Shown here: piece by piece, positions 61,293 through 64,000 of the stretch
Layout of the letters: every line of letters begins with the position of its first letter
Position numbering within the stretch: the stretch's first letter is position 1
Origin: Marinobacter profundi
GTDB lineage: Bacteria; Pseudomonadota; Gammaproteobacteria; Pseudomonadales; Oleiphilaceae
Length of the DNA stretch: 64,000 bases
Direction of reading: 5' to 3'
NCBI RefSeq assembly: GCF_002744715.1
Contig: NZ_KZ319369.1
Span: 248,001 to 312,000 of the forward strand
Notes under the pieces: generated by a model
Told to the model about the DNA's origin: nothing
The model's database searches: none
What the model saw: only the letters and a program-made list of their open reading frames with translations
Program-made: the position numbers and the translations under genes

Positions 61293-62396
61293 TTAAAGCT
61301 CGAGGTTGACCGGCCCTTTGGGTACCGAAACGCAGAGCTGGATTTTTTCTTCACCCGGGCCGGAAGTTTTACCGGTGAGGCGGTTAATTACGGTGCCGCT
61401 GGTTTTGGTGCAGCTGCACTGGTGGCAGATGCCCATGCGGCAGCCGTAGCGTGGTGACAGGCTGGCTGCTTCGGCAATATCGAGCAGTGAGACCTCGCCC
61501 TCGGCGGTCACCGTGACATCACTACGGCTGAACCGGACCTCGCCACCGAGGCTGTCGCCGGCAAGGGCCGCTTTGGGGGCAGCGAAAAAGGTGCAGTGGA
61601 TGTGGTCATCCGCGATGCCCCGTTGATGCAGCAGGTCCGTGGCCAGCTCCATCAGGCCACCCGGGCCGCAGAGGTAGCAGCGGCGGGCACGCAGACCGGG
61701 TACCGCATCCAGGTGGTCGTCGTTAAGGAAGCGGGGAGCCGCACCGGTTTCCGTAGCCAGTATGCTGAGGCTGAATGCCGGCCAGCCCTGGCGCAGGGTG
61801 TGCAACCGTTGTGCTGCAATTATGTCGGCCTGGGTCCGCACGAAATAGAGCAGGGTGACCGGGGCGTGGTACTGCTCGGCGGCCATGGTTTCCAGCTGGC
61901 TCAGAATCGGGGTGATACCGCTGCCGCCGGCAATGAACAGCACCGGCTCCGGTTGCCCGGGGATCAGGAACTCGCCGAAAGTTTCGCCCAGACCAATGAC
62001 CGCACCGGGTTCCAGATGGTCGTGCATCCAGTTGGTGACCAGTCCGCCGGGCAGGCGCTTGATGGTCAGGGTCACCAGGCCCTCTTTCTGCCAGCGTAAT
62101 GGTGAGCACGACAGGCTGAAGGTCCGGTTATGGCGGCGGCCGTCGATGTCGATACTGACGGTGACGTGCTGGCCAGCGCGGAACCCACCCCAGCGGGCGG
62201 CCGGCTTCAGGGTAAACGTCTTGGTATCTGCGGTTTCGGCCTCGATGCGCTCGACACGGGCCGGCACATATTGCCGCACCAGCATCGGATCAAGGGGGGC
62301 CAGCAGCGGGTCAAAAAAGGCAGCGGGGTCTTCCCGGTTGAACAGCTGCTTGCCCAGCCAGCGCAGGGTGGTACTGTTTTCGAGTTTTGACAGCAT
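61293..62396 (-). CDS. desC: Ferredoxin reductase for desaturase, DesC-like
   Basis: The 367-residue protein has an FAD domain (HNRTFSLSCSP), an NAD(P) domain (LFIAGGSGITPILSQLE, CYLCGPGGLMELA), and a C-terminal [2Fe-2S] ferredoxin domain (YGCRMGICHQCSC). It passes electrons from NAD(P)H to DesB. GGGAGGATAAACC precedes the ATG. Confidence 0.92.
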   Translation of the reverse strand: MLSKLENSTTLRWLGKQLFNREDPAAFFDPLLAPLDPMLVRQYVPARVERIEAETADTKTFTLKPAARWGGFRAGQHVTVSIDIDGRRHNRTFSLSCSPLRWQKEGLVTLTIKRLPGGLVTNWMHDHLEPGAVIGLGETFGEFLIPGQPEPVLFIAGGSGITPILSQLETMAAEQYHAPVTLLYFVRTQADIIAAQRLHTLRQGWPAFSLSILATETGAAPRFLNDDHLDAVPGLRARRCYLCGPGGLMELATDLLHQRGIADDHIHCTFFAAPKAALAGDSLGGEVRFSRSDVTVTAEGEVSLLDIAEAASLSPRYGCRMGICHQCSCTKTSGTVINRLTGKTSGPGEEKIQLCVSVPKGPVNLEL

Positions 62397-62424
62397 GGTT
62401 TATCCTCCCATCTGCACAAGTGTT

Positions 62425-62554
62425 GTGTACAAGTGTTCACTAATGTGTACGACTGTACACAGGAGTTGGGAGGCGGGCAATCTGCGACGAAACCTTGGCT
62501 CGAAATGACAAGCAGTAAGTACTTTATTTTTCCTGGATGTGTACACTTGTTGTC
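62425..62554. promoter_or_regulatory. Three DesT-like operator sites between desC and desT
   Basis: GTGTACAAGTGTTCAC (62425-62440) and GTGTACGACTGTACAC (62445-62460) lie next to desC with centres 20 bases apart, two helical turns. GTGTACACTTGTTGTC (62539-62554) lies next to desT. All share the GTGTACA-N2-TGT type palindrome expected for FabR/DesT regulators. Confidence 0.65.
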
Positions 62555-62584
62555 AAAGTTAACGAGCAGTATGTGTGCGGGACT

Positions 62585-63253
62585 ATGGTCGACAAGCAAA
62601 GGCCTGATAAACAGCGGGTCGAAAAAACACGAAGAAAACCGGGCGAGACCCGGGACAAGCTGATGACAGCCGCGCTGGAGCTGGTCGGCAAGGGCCGGCA
62701 TTTCGCCAGTCTCGGTATCCGAGAGGTCACCCGCCAGGCCGGCGTGGTTCCGACGTCCTTCTACCGCCATTTCCGTAATATGGACGACCTCGGGCTGCAG
62801 CTGGTGGACGAGCTCGGCCTGGTGTTGCGGCGGATGATGCGGGAAGCCCGCGCCAATGTGCTGCAGGCGGACAAGCTGATGGAAGAGTCCGTTGGCATTT
62901 TTATCAGCCATGTCCAGGCCAACCGCAGTTTTTTCCTGTTCATGGCGCAGGGACTGGCCGGTGAGAGCCGGGCGGTACAGGACGGTATCCGCAGCGAGAT
63001 GCGGTTCTTTGCCACCGAGCTGGCCAACGATCTGCGGCGCTTGCGGCTGGCGGAGCACCTCAGCGATGCCGACCTGGAGATGACCTGTGACCTGGTGGTT
63101 CGCAGCGTGGCGTTCAGTCTGACCGATCTGCTGGGTGTCTCACCGGAGGATGACTACCAGATTGACCAGGTACGCAAACGGACGACACGGTTTTTGCAGC
63201 TGATCTTCGTGGGGGCGGCGCACTGGAAGAGTGCCGACCTCAAGTCACGCTGA
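62585..63253 (+). CDS. desT: TetR-family lipid regulator DesT
   Basis: The 222-residue regulator has an N-terminal HTH (GIREVTRQAGVVPTSFYRHF) and a ligand domain of the FabR/DesT kind. It likely senses saturated versus unsaturated acyl-CoA and controls desCB, which is divergent. ATG 62585 is the most likely start, although the frame is open further upstream. Confidence 0.9.
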   Translation: MVDKQRPDKQRVEKTRRKPGETRDKLMTAALELVGKGRHFASLGIREVTRQAGVVPTSFYRHFRNMDDLGLQLVDELGLVLRRMMREARANVLQADKLMEESVGIFISHVQANRSFFLFMAQGLAGESRAVQDGIRSEMRFFATELANDLRRLRLAEHLSDADLEMTCDLVVRSVAFSLTDLLGVSPEDDYQIDQVRKRTTRFLQLIFVGAAHWKSADLKSR

Positions 63254-63312
63254 CCGTAAGCGGCGATCGACAACGACCGCCAGTTTTCCGGGCATAGGGG
63301 GATGGATCGCAG

Positions 63313-63347
63313 AGCGCGGGCAGTCGGCTGTGGCTGCCCGCGCTTTC
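63313..63347. terminator. Bidirectional terminator between desT and the wax ester synthase
   Basis: A perfect 11-base stem, 63313-63323 with 63334-63344 (AGCGCGGGCAG arm), followed by TTT. The genes are convergent. Confidence 0.8.
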
Positions 63348-63350
63348 ACT

Positions 63351-64000
63351 TCAGTGTGTGCCCGCGGCTTTCTTGCGTACGGCGGCTTTGGGCTTTGGTG
63401 GCAGGATCAGCGACTCCAGTTCGTCCAGCGCTTCGCCGGTATACACCGCCAGTTTCTGCATGCTGGGGAGGGTGTCACGGCAACCCGTGAAGCCGAAGTT
63501 CAGCGAGCCGCTGTAACTCAGGCAGGTAATGTTCAGGGCACCACCGTGGGCGATGAGGGAGACCGGGTACATCGCTTCCAGCCTGGCGCCCTCGTAGTAC
63601 AGCGTACGTTCCGGACCGGGAACATTGGAAATGGTCACGTTGAACACCGGTCGCATCCGGCCGCCCATACCGGACATCAGTTGCAGAATGTAGGGCGACA
63701 TTAGCAGCATGGTGTATTGGTTCAGGGCCTTGCGGGGCAGCTTCTGCAGGTGTTCCTTGGCCCGCCGGCTGGAGGATTTGATGTGTTGCAGGCGGCTGAG
63801 CGGATCGGCTTCGTTGGTGGCGAGGGAGGCGATCATGAAGCTGATCTGGGTGCCGGTTCCCTGGTCATCTGCAGGGCGGATGTTCACCGGAATGCCCGCG
63901 GTCAGCGGACTATCGGGCAGGCTGTTCTGTTCCAGCAGGAACCGCCGCAGGGCTGTGCCGCACAGGTATAGCACAATGTCATTCAGCGAGCCGCCAGACA
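63351..64000 (-). CDS. Wax ester synthase/diacylglycerol acyltransferase, 3' part
   Basis: The frame continues past the right edge, so the N-terminal half with the HHxxxDG active site is outside the window. The visible 216 residues include SLNDIVLYLCGTALRRFLL, PVNIRP, the conserved NVTISNVPGPERTLYYEGA, and the C-terminal GGALNITCLSYSGSLNFGFT. These are WS/DGAT features. The enzyme makes wax esters and triacylglycerols and is typical of Marinobacter. The C-terminus is Lys-rich. Confidence 0.93.
   Translation of the reverse strand, partial: SGGSLNDIVLYLCGTALRRFLLEQNSLPDSPLTAGIPVNIRPADDQGTGTQISFMIASLATNEADPLSRLQHIKSSSRRAKEHLQKLPRKALNQYTMLLMSPYILQLMSGMGGRMRPVFNVTISNVPGPERTLYYEGARLEAMYPVSLIAHGGALNITCLSYSGSLNFGFTGCRDTLPSMQKLAVYTGEALDELESLILPPKPKAAVRKKAAGTH

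Noticed and set aside
1-64000. CRISPR arrays, tRNA or rRNA genes, insertion sequences and prophage genes
   Set aside because: No regularly spaced repeats, tRNA-like cloverleafs with conserved arms, rRNA segments or transposase/integrase frames were recognised by eye.

Overview
The window looks like a chromosomal segment of a marine denitrifying gammaproteobacterium, most likely Marinobacter or a close relative. The evidence is high GC content, a wax ester synthase/DGAT gene at the right edge, a desC-desB-desT desaturase locus of Pseudomonas type, a BCCT osmolyte transporter with a coupled UspA gene, and complete nar, nos and qNor modules. The species cannot be fixed from the sequence alone.

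Layout. 1-2450: the end of a Met-rich protein gene, then BCCT and UspA. 2590-9519: a nine-gene Mrp/Mnh-like cation/proton antiporter operon with three large proton-channel-type subunits and no separate full-length MrpA gene. 9500-14320: a DUF2256 zinc-ribbon gene, a tandem HAD protein, a periplasmic binding protein with a sensor-like tail, and an FeS photolyase-like protein. 14410-19010: anaerobic hemN, ubiU, ubiV and selD. 18998-23126 (minus strand): a tightly overlapping operon pqqA-pqqD-pqqE, a 35-residue membrane peptide, a PuuD/CopD-like membrane protein, a SerC paralogue lacking phosphate-binding residues, and a degenerate dihydroorotate dehydrogenase paralogue; pqqB and pqqC are absent. 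23500-26261: a DUF488 remnant, an orphan sdhB, a degenerate RIC protein and ubiT. 26330-39909: narL-narX, divergent narK-narGHJI-ppiC, dnr and two small accessory genes. 40110-48080: nosR-Z-D-F-Y-L. 48133-54688: a TPP enzyme, an FAD dehydrogenase, a DUF6448 protein, a membrane-bound AraC regulator and moaA. 55007-60108: a PEP-CTERM exoprotein, qNor, RIC/ytfE, a YbaN-like gene and nsrR. 60165-64000: desB, desC, desT and the wax ester synthase.

Most of the window serves anaerobic respiration of nitrate. NarXL and FNR/DNR-type regulators sense nitrate, oxygen and NO. NarK and NarGHI take up and reduce nitrate, NorB removes NO, and NosZ with its maturation genes reduces N2O. MoaA serves the molybdenum cofactor, HemN oxygen-independent haem synthesis, and UbiTUV oxygen-independent ubiquinone synthesis. 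RIC and NsrR handle nitrosative damage. Candidate FNR/ANR/DNR boxes lie upstream of hemN, ubiU, ubiT, narK, dnr and nosR, several with a matching -10 at the class II distance. NsrR-like sites lie upstream of both RIC genes and upstream of ybaN-nsrR.

The two least ordinary signals are the pqqADE-anchored operon with altered SerC and PyrD paralogues, and a dispersed folded repeat (about 44296-44409 and 49910-50019) whose two copies differ by compensatory changes and have copy-specific but perfectly complementary outer arms.
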